Source of the DNA: Vibrio toranzoniae
Lineage (GTDB): Bacteria; Pseudomonadota; Gammaproteobacteria; Enterobacterales; Vibrionaceae
NCBI RefSeq assembly: GCF_024347655.1
Contig: NZ_AP025515.1
Span: 1-64,000, forward strand
Length of the DNA: 64,000 bases
Direction of reading: 5' to 3'
Shown here in pieces: positions 1-8,141 of this stretch. Both the position numbers and the translations under genes were made by a program. Numbering within the stretch: position 1 is the first letter of the stretch; each line of letters starts with the position of its first letter. A model generated the notes under the pieces. That model was not told where the DNA came from. It searched no databases and saw only the letters and a program-made list of their open reading frames with translations.

Positions 1-43
1 ATTTGACATGACGGTCAAAAAACTAAGTGTTCGGAGTAAATCA

Positions 44-1240
44 ATGCTAAACAATCTACATATCAACATCATCAAATCGACCATTCCTCTTTTAGAAAGC
101 GCAGGCCCTGCTTTAACTCAACACTTCTATCAACGTATGTTCACGCATAACCCGGAATTGAAAGATATCTTCAATATGACTCACCAAAGAACAGGTCGCC
201 AAGGTGTGGCACTGTTTGAAGCTATCGCGGCTTATGCAAAAAATATTGAAAACCTTGCAGCGTTAACCACAGCGGTTGAGCGTATCGCACAAAAGCATAC
301 CAGTTTTAACATTCAACCAGAGCACTACCAAATTGTTGGTTTACACCTGATTGAAACACTACGTGAATTAGCTGCTGACGCGTTTACGCCAGAATTGGAA
401 GAAGCATGGACAGCCGCTTACCTATTTTTAGCGCAAGTTTTTATCGATCGTGAAGCCGAACTTTACCTACAGCGTAAGCAAGCAGTAGGTGGCTGGGAAG
501 CAGCACGTACATTCGTAATTGCAGACAAAATTGAAGAATCAGCTCTAGTAACGAGCTTTATTCTTCAGCCAAAAGATGGCGGTAAAGTTTTGGATTACAC
601 TCCAGGTCAATACATCGGTATCGAAGTGAAACCGGAAGGCTCTCAATACAGCGAGATTCGTCAATACTCGCTATCAGACAAGCCGAACGGTAAACAATAC
701 CGCATCTCTGTTAAACGTGAAGGACAAGGGCAAGAGACACAAGGCGTGGTATCTAACCACCTACACGACAAGGTTGCTGTCGGTGATGAAGTTAGCCTAT
801 ATGCGCCAGCGGGTGACTTCATGTATCAAGAGCGCAGTAAGCCGGTAACACTTATCTCTGCAGGCGTAGGTGTTACGCCAATGCAGTCAATGCTTGAGTT
901 CTTAAACACTAACGAGAAAAACGAGCCAGTAGTTTACCTTCACGCGTGTGAAAACTCAGGTCAACACTCATTCACGACTCGCGTTAAAGACATTGTTGCC
1001 GACAAAGGTTGGGAAGCGAAAACGTGGTACATGAATAAAGATGAGTCTGCATGTGAAAACATATATCACGGTCAAATGGATCTAGCGTCTATCTCGGATA
1101 CTAAAGGTTTTGAAGAGAGTGATTTTTACATCTGTGGTCCGGTTGGTTTCATGAAGAACATTGTGGAACAACTAGACGCACTTAACGTTGACCGTTCGCG
1201 CGTACACTACGAAGTATTTGGCCCTCACGCTAACTTCTAA
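44..1240 (+). CDS. hmp: Flavohaemoprotein (nitric oxide dioxygenase) Hmp
   Basis: Soluble NO dioxygenase that turns NO, O2 and NAD(P)H into nitrate. An N-terminal globin (about residues 1-138) is followed by FAD- and NAD-binding reductase domains. Tyr29 and the haem-ligand His85 (in AQKHTSF) sit at the same numbers as in E. coli Hmp; the flavin motif RQYSLS and the nucleotide motifs ISAGVGVTPM and CGPVGFM are present, and it ends FGPHANF like the family. The ATG at 44 is preferred over the in-frame ATG at 8 because GGAG at 33-36 lies 7 bases before it and the 398-residue product fits the usual length. The promoter lies outside the window, so NsrR control cannot be judged. It fits the nap/nir genes found further along. 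Confidence 0.96.
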   Translation: MLNNLHINIIKSTIPLLESAGPALTQHFYQRMFTHNPELKDIFNMTHQRTGRQGVALFEAIAAYAKNIENLAALTTAVERIAQKHTSFNIQPEHYQIVGLHLIETLRELAADAFTPELEEAWTAAYLFLAQVFIDREAELYLQRKQAVGGWEAARTFVIADKIEESALVTSFILQPKDGGKVLDYTPGQYIGIEVKPEGSQYSEIRQYSLSDKPNGKQYRISVKREGQGQETQGVVSNHLHDKVAVGDEVSLYAPAGDFMYQERSKPVTLISAGVGVTPMQSMLEFLNTNEKNEPVVYLHACENSGQHSFTTRVKDIVADKGWEAKTWYMNKDESACENIYHGQMDLASISDTKGFEESDFYICGPVGFMKNIVEQLDALNVDRSRVHYEVFGPHANF

Positions 1241-1276
1241 TCGTAAGGCCTGTTCTATTAAAAAACTTTGCCCATT

Positions 1277-1305
1277 CAAAAGCCTCACAGTGTGAGGCTT
1301 TTTTC
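1277..1305 (+). terminator. Rho-independent terminator of hmp
   Basis: AGCCTCACA and TGTGAGGCT form a near-continuous hairpin followed by a run of T, 37 bases after the hmp stop codon. Confidence 0.85.
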
Positions 1306-1375
1306 GTTTGGCTCATTCTGCCTTGAACCGGAAATGGGGGGACGTTTTATCAAATAGGCGCTTCTGGCGAACGAT

Positions 1376-2374
1376 TTAAGAACGTTTGATCTTTTGAGAC
1401 GTATAATCAGAATCAAAACACTCTGGCCAATACATTTTTATGTAACCGCCAGCCACCCAAATAACCAATATCGTAGCTATGGTAAGTTCGAAGAAACCAA
1501 ACTTGTGTAGCCAATACCATTGTGGATATTCAGTGCCGAAAAAGGTGGTTAAGCGATGCATAGCAATGGCACTTATCACCGATGGAAAGGTCACCGCAGC
1601 AATTGAAGGCTGGAATTTCAAGCGCATTAAGCGAATGTAGCACAAGTAAATCAGCAGCGTCATGGTGATGGCGATACCAGCCAAAGCGCCTGTTAGTATC
1701 GGGTCTGGACTGTCGAAATTGACTAAATAAGCGGCTAAAGATAAGTTCACAGGTGCTGCCATAATGGCGAGTGTTGGCCTTGCTCTGCGGGGAAGGTTTC
1801 CTTCGAAAACCAAGCGATACAGTACTACGGGTAGCATGAAGAAATAGATAGTAATACATGTCGTTGCGAGTGTTTCAGAAAACACCGTATGGCCAAATTG
1901 TGTCCCCGCTAGTGAACTGCTGATTAAACCTACAGGATAAAGAAACCAACTCGGGACAATATTCGCCATTTTGAAATTGATGATCTGAAAGCTAAAGAAC
2001 AACACCATCATGGTAAAATGCAGTAATAATGCACAGAACCAAATTGGATAGGCAATAACTGGCGATATTTCAGCTAAATAGTCACACAGAATTAGAAGCG
2101 CCATGCTCATCGGTGCCATTAAGCTTCCACTTAACGGGTGGCGGATATCATTTAAAAAGGTATTAAAACTTGTTAGATAACGGAGTAGAACGGGAAGTAG
2201 CAACAAACCGCCAAATGAAGCAAGGTAGGGGCGAATGATTTCACCAATACCTGGAACATATAAAGCCCAAGCTTGTCCTAGTCCAATTATTCCAAGTGCT
2301 AAAGACGCCTGAGATGGCGGCACATTTTTTACTTGGGTTAACCTTTTCCAGTTCAACGATTTGCTCCAGCTCAA
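1376..2374 (-). CDS. TDT-family (TehA/SLAC1-like) membrane transporter
   Basis: Inner-membrane protein of 332 residues with about ten hydrophobic segments. PPSQASLALGIIGLG near the start, HPLSGSLMAP, and VPSWFLYPVGLI are typical of the tellurite-resistance/dicarboxylate transporter (TDT) family that includes TehA and the plant anion channel SLAC1. The substrate cannot be told from sequence; anion efflux, tellurite or C4-dicarboxylate transport are all possible. The start is weak: a TTG at 2374 without a good ribosome-binding site, and no nearby in-frame ATG. It converges on hmp and is transcribed alone. Confidence 0.8.
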   Translation of the reverse strand: MSWSKSLNWKRLTQVKNVPPSQASLALGIIGLGQAWALYVPGIGEIIRPYLASFGGLLLLPVLLRYLTSFNTFLNDIRHPLSGSLMAPMSMALLILCDYLAEISPVIAYPIWFCALLLHFTMMVLFFSFQIINFKMANIVPSWFLYPVGLISSSLAGTQFGHTVFSETLATTCITIYFFMLPVVLYRLVFEGNLPRRARPTLAIMAAPVNLSLAAYLVNFDSPDPILTGALAGIAITMTLLIYLCYIRLMRLKFQPSIAAVTFPSVISAIAMHRLTTFFGTEYPQWYWLHKFGFFELTIATILVIWVAGGYIKMYWPECFDSDYTSQKIKRS

Positions 2375-2565
2375 TTGATTTTAGAACGTATAATCTAACG
2401 ACAACGTTCAATTGTGCCGTCACAGGATGTCATTGGGCACTCAGAGAAGTTTGAGAGGATAATAGCAAGTATAACGTTTGCTTTTTTTACTTTGATGCGA
2501 AATCGGGACATTAAGCACGACTAATATGTGCTTTAGGGTTGGTCATCTCATTCGATTTGTCGTTC

Positions 2566-3978
2566 TTATCGCGATAGAGTTTCTTCTTGTGGAGGAAGGT
2601 CTTGTTGTCGTAGCTTTTCGTTTTTCAACGTGCGATTCAATAACTGAGTATAAATTGGCTGGCCACCTAGCATCTGAGCAATGATAACCGCCCCTAAACA
2701 GGTGATGATCAGAGGGAGAATGAGGTAGTAGTTATTGGTCATTTCGATCACCAATAATATACCTGTAATTGGCGCACGCACGGTTGCCGCGAATAATGCG
2801 CCCATGCCGGCAATCGCAAACATACCTGGTTCAATATTCAACTCAGGAAAGAATGCCAAAGCGATAAGTCCAAATGCGTAACCAAAGAGAGTCCCTAGCG
2901 CTAGCATAGGTGCAAAAATACCCCCTGGCGCACCAGATCCGAAACAAAGTAGTGTGGTGAGAACACGCCCTAAGAAAATGAGTAGTAGTACGTTGGTACT
3001 ATAATTACCATTAGTAATGTTCGGGATGATGCCAATACCACCGCCAGTTAATTCAGGTATATACAGCAGTAATAAACCAAAGCAACCACCAAGCAGAGTC
3101 CCGGTGATTAGGTAGCGTTTACGGTCGTTCTTATGAACCTTTACAAACAGGTCTTGGGAAAGCGTAATCAGTTTATTGAAAGTGACACCAAACAAACCGA
3201 ACAGTACCCCTAATAACAGGAATAACCAAAGCGCATCTAATTCTGGCGGTTGATACTGAGGCATTGTGATAACAGCGGACTGACCATTGATTGAACGAAA
3301 AACAATATTGGCAGAGATTGCAGAGATAATGACCGCTTTGATTGAAATGAGTGAATAGCGAAATTGTGGTCTCATTTCTTCGACGACAAACATAATTCCG
3401 GCCAATGGTGCATTGAATGCGGCGGCTAAACCGCCTGCGGCACCTGAAGCGAGCAATGAGTGTCGAGTATCGTCATCTTTGACTCGAAAAATGTCTGTGA
3501 TCATTCGACCGATGCTACCGCCCATTTGAACGGTAGGTCCTTCACGACCTAACACCATGCCCGAGCCTAATGCGCCCATACCACCAAAGAACTTTACTGG
3601 CAGTACTCGCCACCAGCGAACAGGCCGCATGCCATCCATTGCGCCTTCGATCTCAGGGATACCTGAACCTGCAGCCTCGGGAGCAAAGCGGTGCACGAGG
3701 AAATAACCGATAAAGGCAAATGCAGCACTGATAAGGAATGCTGCAAGCCAAAGTGGTAAGTGGTGAACAATTTCATCTTTCAGCCAATCAGTTCGAGTCT
3801 CTGATATGAAATGAACGGCAACTTCGAAATAAGTACCAACAACGCCGGCAAGCACACCAACGATACAAGAAAGAAAGAGAACCGAAGCGGGTGTCTTATC
3901 CCTAGAGAGAAATTGGCTAATAGCATCCCTTGGCATTTTAGCTAATAAGGACTGCTTTATTTTCTCTCTTCTGGTCAT
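2566..3978 (-). CDS. clcA: ClC-family H+/Cl- exchange transporter
   Basis: Inner-membrane 2Cl-/1H+ antiporter of 470 residues, the length of E. coli ClcA, which helps survival of extreme acid. The three selectivity-filter signatures are all present: GSGIPEIEG (residues 104-112), GREGPTVQMGG (144-154, with the gating glutamate Glu146) and GAPGGIFAPMLALG in the second half. The internal proton glutamate is in FVVEEMRPQF (about 201), and the conserved tyrosine of the chloride site is in GGQPIYTQLL near the C terminus. These mark it as an exchanger rather than a pure channel. Single gene; a palindrome lies about 100 bases upstream of its start. Confidence 0.95.
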   Translation of the reverse strand: MTRREKIKQSLLAKMPRDAISQFLSRDKTPASVLFLSCIVGVLAGVVGTYFEVAVHFISETRTDWLKDEIVHHLPLWLAAFLISAAFAFIGYFLVHRFAPEAAGSGIPEIEGAMDGMRPVRWWRVLPVKFFGGMGALGSGMVLGREGPTVQMGGSIGRMITDIFRVKDDDTRHSLLASGAAGGLAAAFNAPLAGIMFVVEEMRPQFRYSLISIKAVIISAISANIVFRSINGQSAVITMPQYQPPELDALWLFLLLGVLFGLFGVTFNKLITLSQDLFVKVHKNDRKRYLITGTLLGGCFGLLLLYIPELTGGGIGIIPNITNGNYSTNVLLLIFLGRVLTTLLCFGSGAPGGIFAPMLALGTLFGYAFGLIALAFFPELNIEPGMFAIAGMGALFAATVRAPITGILLVIEMTNNYYLILPLIITCLGAVIIAQMLGGQPIYTQLLNRTLKNEKLRQQDLPPQEETLSR

Positions 3979-4068
3979 AGAGGTAAGGTTCCTGAGTTGA
4001 TAAGGTGAGTATGCACAAATTATACGCTTCCTCTAAATATCCTATAGCAACAAAGATGAAAAGTTGAA

Positions 4069-4105
4069 TTTCATTTATGGTATGAGTTCGTTTCATAAAT
4101 GAAAC
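4069..4105. promoter_or_regulatory. Overlapping palindromes upstream of clcA
   Basis: TTTCATTTATG (4069-4079) pairs with CATAAATGAAA (4094-4104), and the second arm lies in its own palindrome GTTTCAT-AA-ATGAAAC (4090-4105). It sits about 90-125 bases upstream of the clcA start. It looks like a dimeric repressor site with a second half-site; the regulator is unknown. Confidence 0.4.
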
Positions 4106-4342
4106 ATATGAGCAATAGTGGAATCACCGTCACAATTTTGAGCAATTATCAGGTGGTAGCTTGAATCTCCTCAAAAATGAACCATAGTTAAATCGTAAAG
4201 CAACATAACGAACCGCAAGGAGAAATGAGGTTTTACACACAATTTGGACGGACTCAAAGACAACGTTTAGTTCCTCGTTAAATGTTCAGGTCGATATTTA
4301 AGACTTCCTGATTCGCGAACTCACGATTGAGTAACGAGGGTG

Positions 4343-4365
4343 AGGCGTACTGATAAAGTACGCCT
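4343..4365 (+). terminator. Orphan terminator-like hairpin
   Basis: AGGCGTACT (4343-4351) and AGTACGCCT (4357-4365) form a perfect 9-base stem with a 5-base loop, followed by a loose T-rich stretch. No plus-strand gene precedes it in the 3979-4703 gap, so it may end an unrecognised small RNA, or simply be a stem-loop. Confidence 0.4.
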
Positions 4366-4463
4366 TTAGTTCGTTTTATGCCTCAACTTTCCCGCTTTAT
4401 ATCCCTACAAATTATCTTTTTGATTATATTAAAGACACCTCTCCATTAACTATTCTCAGTGTA

Positions 4464-4638
4464 ATACCAATCGTAGTAAATAATTGGTCATCCTAGCTGG
4501 TTAAAACGCTCGATAACTGCGTTATAATTTTTTATTGTAGAATAACTACTTATCAAAACTTCTTGTCGAAAAGAGCAGCCTTGTTCTCAAGCCTTTTTCC
4601 TGCGCTATTTCTGATCACTTACTTACTGTGATTGGTAT
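4464..4638. repeat. MITE-like element with imperfect terminal inverted repeats
   Basis: The ends are ATACCAATC (4464-4472) and GATTGGTAT (4630-4638). The match extends inward imperfectly for about 27 bases (AGTAA, TAA, TG and TCA blocks conserved in register). The element is about 175 bases, AT-rich, non-coding, and lies between the orphan hairpin and the CobW-type gene. I recall elements with this terminal sequence as common in Vibrio intergenic regions, but cannot confirm copy number; no second copy is seen in this window. Confidence 0.65.
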
Positions 4639-4703
4639 AAACAATCGATTGGGGTCAACTTTTTAGTGATTGAGTATATACTCCCTTAAAAAGGAGAACT
4701 GAT

Positions 4704-5687
4704 ATGACAAAAAAAGTGCCTACAAACATCATTACGGGTTTCTTGGGTGTTGGTAAAACGACAGCCATCTTGAACCTGCTAAAAAATAAACCTGAAAATG
4801 AAAACTGGGCTGTTCTGGTTAATGAGTTCGGTGAAGTTGGTATTGATGGGGCGCTAATGACGGATCAGGGAGCGCTTATCAAAGAAGTCCCCGGTGGTTG
4901 TATGTGCTGTACCGCGGGCGTACCTATGTCGGTTGGCATTAATGCATTGTTACGTCAAAAACCAGACCGTTTGCTGATTGAACCAACTGGGCTTGGTCAT
5001 CCAAAGCAAGTGATAGCGACGCTGACTTCAGAGCAGTACACGCCGTACGTTGATCTTAAAGCCACGTTAGGTTTGGTTGACCCACGCAATCTATCTAATG
5101 AAAAGTACACTTCGAATCAGAATTTCAATGATCAACTAGACAGTGCAGATGTGATTCTCGGAACTAAGGTCGATCTTGTTCATTCTGAAGACATCGTTGT
5201 GTTTAATGATTGGGTGACGGATCAAACGCCAGCCAAAGTATTTCATAAGCTGATTCACGATGGTGAAGTGCCATTGGAAGTGTTGGACATTGAAAGAGTA
5301 TATGGCAGTGCTTCATCCCATATTGAAGCGCATCATCACGATCACGCTGAACAAGAGCCTCAATTCCAACTTCCTCCCGGTGAAGCGTTCATCCGTAAAG
5401 AGAATAAAGGTCAAGGCTACTTTAGTTGCGGTTGGCTGTTTGGTGCCGAGTATAAGTTTGATTTCGATGCGCTCTTCTCAATGTTGTCAGACCTAACGGC
5501 TGAGCGTGTAAAAGCCGTGGTGAATACTGACCAAGGTTGCTACGCATTCAATGTGGCGAATCAAGTTGTGTCAGTCAATGAAATCACGCTCGATGGGTTT
5601 GAATCTCGATTGGAAGTGATCGACTCGCAGCTTATGCCTTGGGGCGATCTGGAACAGATTTTACTCAAGCTGTGTGGCATCAAATAG
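4704..5687 (+). CDS. CobW/CobW-C family G3E GTPase (YjiA-like metallochaperone)
   Basis: Cytoplasmic G3E-class GTPase thought to deliver or insert metal, often zinc, into client proteins. Walker A is GFLGVGKTT (12-20), the metal-binding motif GGCMCC is at 64-69, and EPTGLGHP and the base-specificity region GTKVDLV follow. A histidine-rich stretch (HHHDH) near residue 210 is a common metal-binding linker. The CobW C-terminal domain covers roughly residues 230-320. Length 327 fits the YjiA/ZinU group. GGAG precedes the ATG at good spacing. The metal is not evident; no Zur site was recognised upstream. Confidence 0.88.
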   Translation: MTKKVPTNIITGFLGVGKTTAILNLLKNKPENENWAVLVNEFGEVGIDGALMTDQGALIKEVPGGCMCCTAGVPMSVGINALLRQKPDRLLIEPTGLGHPKQVIATLTSEQYTPYVDLKATLGLVDPRNLSNEKYTSNQNFNDQLDSADVILGTKVDLVHSEDIVVFNDWVTDQTPAKVFHKLIHDGEVPLEVLDIERVYGSASSHIEAHHHDHAEQEPQFQLPPGEAFIRKENKGQGYFSCGWLFGAEYKFDFDALFSMLSDLTAERVKAVVNTDQGCYAFNVANQVVSVNEITLDGFESRLEVIDSQLMPWGDLEQILLKLCGIK

Positions 5688-5868
5688 AACAATTATTCTG
5701 TTTGAAACGATGATTCTGGTGTTTGCTTCGCGGATGGTGAGGTAAACACCGGATTAAATGAGAAAGTTTGCGTTATGTCACGATAAATGTGAGATAAATC
5801 ACTCTAATTACTTTATAGTGCTCGGCTGAAATAAGAATGTAGGCTGTCTGCTTAAGGAACCCGTAACA

Positions 5869-7155
5869 ATGTCATTTTCTTCTCAAGGTTTTGCTCCTGA
5901 ATTAGTCAAAGCGTTGACTGAGTGTGGTTATGAAAAACTCACTCCAATTCAACAAAAAGCAATTCCAATGGCTCGTAAAGGCCATGATATTTTTGCCACT
6001 GCTCAAACTGGTACGGGTAAAACAGCGGCATTCGCATTGCCTGTTATTCAGCACCTACTGAACAGCGGTAAAAAAGCATCTCGAGGAACGGCTCGCGGCC
6101 TTATTCTTGCTCCAACTCGTGAGCTTGCTGCGCAGATCGCTCAAAACATCAAAGACTACGTTAAATACACGGAACTAAGCGTTTCAGCGGTTTACGGTGG
6201 TAACAAGATGTCTTCACAGGTTCGCCAGTTAGAACTGGGTGTGGATATTTTGGTTGCGACTCCGGGCCGTTTAGAAGAGCACTTAGAAGCGGGTAACGTG
6301 TCTATTGCTAACCTAGAATTCCTAGTATTTGATGAAGCTGATCGTATCCTTGATATGGGCTTCATCAATGCTGTTCGTAAGATCATGCTGGATGTAGAAA
6401 CATCGCCACAGATCATGATGTTCTCGGCGACAACATCGACTCAGTTGAACCAACTGTCAGTAGATATTCTACGTAAACCAAAACGTATCAGTGTTGAACG
6501 CGAAAACTCAACGGCTGCTACTGTCGGCCACGTGGTTTACCCAGTTGATCAAGAACGTAAAACAGAACTGCTTTCTGAACTGATTGGTCGTAAAAACTGG
6601 CGCCAAGTGCTTGTGTTCGTGAACTACAAAGAAACCGCGAACGATGTCGTTAAAGAGCTTAAGCTTGACGGTATTAAAGCGGTACTGTGTCACGGTGATA
6701 AAGCGCAAAGCGCTCGTCGTCGCGCATTGGATGACTTTAAAGAAGGCAGAGCACGTGTGATGGTGGCAACCGACGTTGCGGCTCGTGGTTTGGATATTGA
6801 AGACTTACCACACGTGATTAACTACGACATGCCTTTTCTAGCGGAAGATTACGTTCACCGTATTGGCCGTACAGGTCGTGCTGGTAAGCAAGGTCACGCT
6901 GTGTCTTTCGTTAACCGCGAAGAAGAGCTGACGGTTGTTCAAGTTGAGACACTGATTCAACAGCGTATTCGCCGTGTTGAGCAACCGGGTTACGAACCGA
7001 AGAAGCGTGATGCTTACATTGAAAAGCTGAACACTAAGTCGGCTTACAAAAACCGCCAAGGTCGTAAGAACAACGCGAACGAAGACCAGCAAGATCAAGC
7101 AAGCGCTGAACGTCGTTTGACTATGATGAAGCGAATTAAAAATCGTCGTAAGTAA
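5869..7155 (+). CDS. rhlE: DEAD-box ATP-dependent RNA helicase, RhlE-like
   Basis: Two-RecA-domain RNA helicase of 428 residues. The motifs are in order: Q-motif phenylalanine and LTPIQQ near residue 27, Walker A AQTGTGKT at 45-52, APTRELA, TPGR, DEAD at about 154-157, SAT, and motif VI HRIGRTGRAG near 330. The C terminus is basic (MKRIKNRRK), typical of RNA-binding tails. The N-terminal start MSFSSQGF resembles E. coli RhlE. Vibrios carry several RhlE paralogues, so the symbol means subfamily only. AAGGAA lies upstream of the ATG, and a 180-base leader separates it from the CobW-type gene. Confidence 0.85.
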   Translation: MSFSSQGFAPELVKALTECGYEKLTPIQQKAIPMARKGHDIFATAQTGTGKTAAFALPVIQHLLNSGKKASRGTARGLILAPTRELAAQIAQNIKDYVKYTELSVSAVYGGNKMSSQVRQLELGVDILVATPGRLEEHLEAGNVSIANLEFLVFDEADRILDMGFINAVRKIMLDVETSPQIMMFSATTSTQLNQLSVDILRKPKRISVERENSTAATVGHVVYPVDQERKTELLSELIGRKNWRQVLVFVNYKETANDVVKELKLDGIKAVLCHGDKAQSARRRALDDFKEGRARVMVATDVAARGLDIEDLPHVINYDMPFLAEDYVHRIGRTGRAGKQGHAVSFVNREEELTVVQVETLIQQRIRRVEQPGYEPKKRDAYIEKLNTKSAYKNRQGRKNNANEDQQDQASAERRLTMMKRIKNRRK

Positions 7156-7171
7156 TTACGGTCGGTGAATG

Positions 7172-7201
7172 AAAAGAGTCACTGTTATGTGGCTCTTTTT
7201 G
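7172..7201 (+). terminator. Terminator after rhlE
   Basis: AAAAGAGTCAC (7172-7182) pairs with GTGGCTCTTTT (7189-7199) through one G-U, with a T run continuing to 7201. Confidence 0.8.
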
Positions 7202-7319
7202 TTTGTATTGTTCGCAATATTGTTTATTGTCATTACTGCTTCGTTTCAACATCGCTTCGCTTTAAGCCCGCTTAAGAAACTACAGCCATACAATAAAAAT
7301 AAGTCGATAAGGTAATAAT

Positions 7320-7940
7320 ATGGATAGCGCACTACTTTGGGCTTTTATTCCCACGTTTTTCTTTGTGTCAATCACGCCCGGTATGTGTATGACTCTGGCG
7401 TTGACACTAGGAATGAGTGTTGGATACAAGCGCACATTATGGATGATGATCGGCGAACTGGCCGGTGTAGCTGTTGTGTCAGTTGCCGCTGTATTGGGCA
7501 TTGCGTCAATCATGCTCAATTACCCGTGGCTGTTTACTGGGTTTAAATTTATCGGCGCAGGTTACTTGTTCTACTTGGGTGTACAAATGTGGCGCTCAAG
7601 AGGTAAGTTGGCGATCAGTACTGATAATCTAGAGACTCAAGTAAACAATGATTGGGACTTGGTAGTTCAAGGTTTTGTTACTGCGATTGCTAACCCGAAA
7701 GGTTGGGCGTTTATGATTTCGTTATTGCCTCCTTTCATTAACAGCAAAATCGATTTAGCGCCGCAGTTGTTCATTCTAGTTTCTATTATTCTGGTGTCTG
7801 AATTCGTTTGCATGACCTTGTACGCGACAGGCGGGAAGAGCCTTAAGCATATGCTAGGCAAGGCTGACAACGTAAAGTTGATGAACCGCATTGCTGGCAC
7901 GCTGATGATGGGCGTTGGTGTGTGGTTGTTCGTTAGTTAG
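7320..7940 (+). CDS. LysE/RhtB-family amino acid exporter
   Basis: Inner-membrane translocator of 206 residues with about six hydrophobic segments, the normal size of the LysE/RhtB superfamily. The N-terminal motif SITPGMCMTLALTLGMSVGYKR is the family signature near the first loop, and PKGWAFM is the usual central motif. The family exports amino acids such as threonine, homoserine, lysine or leucine; which one is not evident. AAGG lies just before the ATG. It is a single gene between two terminators. Confidence 0.85.
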   Translation: MDSALLWAFIPTFFFVSITPGMCMTLALTLGMSVGYKRTLWMMIGELAGVAVVSVAAVLGIASIMLNYPWLFTGFKFIGAGYLFYLGVQMWRSRGKLAISTDNLETQVNNDWDLVVQGFVTAIANPKGWAFMISLLPPFINSKIDLAPQLFILVSIILVSEFVCMTLYATGGKSLKHMLGKADNVKLMNRIAGTLMMGVGVWLFVS

Positions 7941-8040
7941 CTTTAGTTAGCGATAACGTGCAAAGGCCATTCGCCATTCTTCCTTATGACGATAGCGGAT
8001 AGCTTGTGAGTTAACAGAGCAAGCTAATCAATAGAATGTA

Positions 8041-8077
8041 AAAAGAGCGATAGGGCTTTGGCCTTATCGCTCTTTTT
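8041..8077. terminator. Strong bidirectional terminator between lysE-type gene and phoX
   Basis: A 16-base stem (8041-8056 with 8061-8076, one G-U) has a TTTG loop. It is followed by T runs on both strands, so it can serve both converging genes. Confidence 0.85.
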
Positions 8078-8141
8078 GTTATTACTTGCCTATAATTTAA
8101 CTCTTTAGCTTATATTGTTATACAAGAGTTTTTAACTGATC

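Noticed and set aside
8..43. Upstream start for hmp at position 8
   Set aside because: It lacks an upstream ribosome-binding site in the visible sequence, while the ATG at 44 has GGAG and matches the family start.
4090..4105. PsrA site reading of GTTTCATAAATGAAAC
   Set aside because: The PsrA consensus has GAAAC first and GTTTC second; the arms here are in the opposite order.
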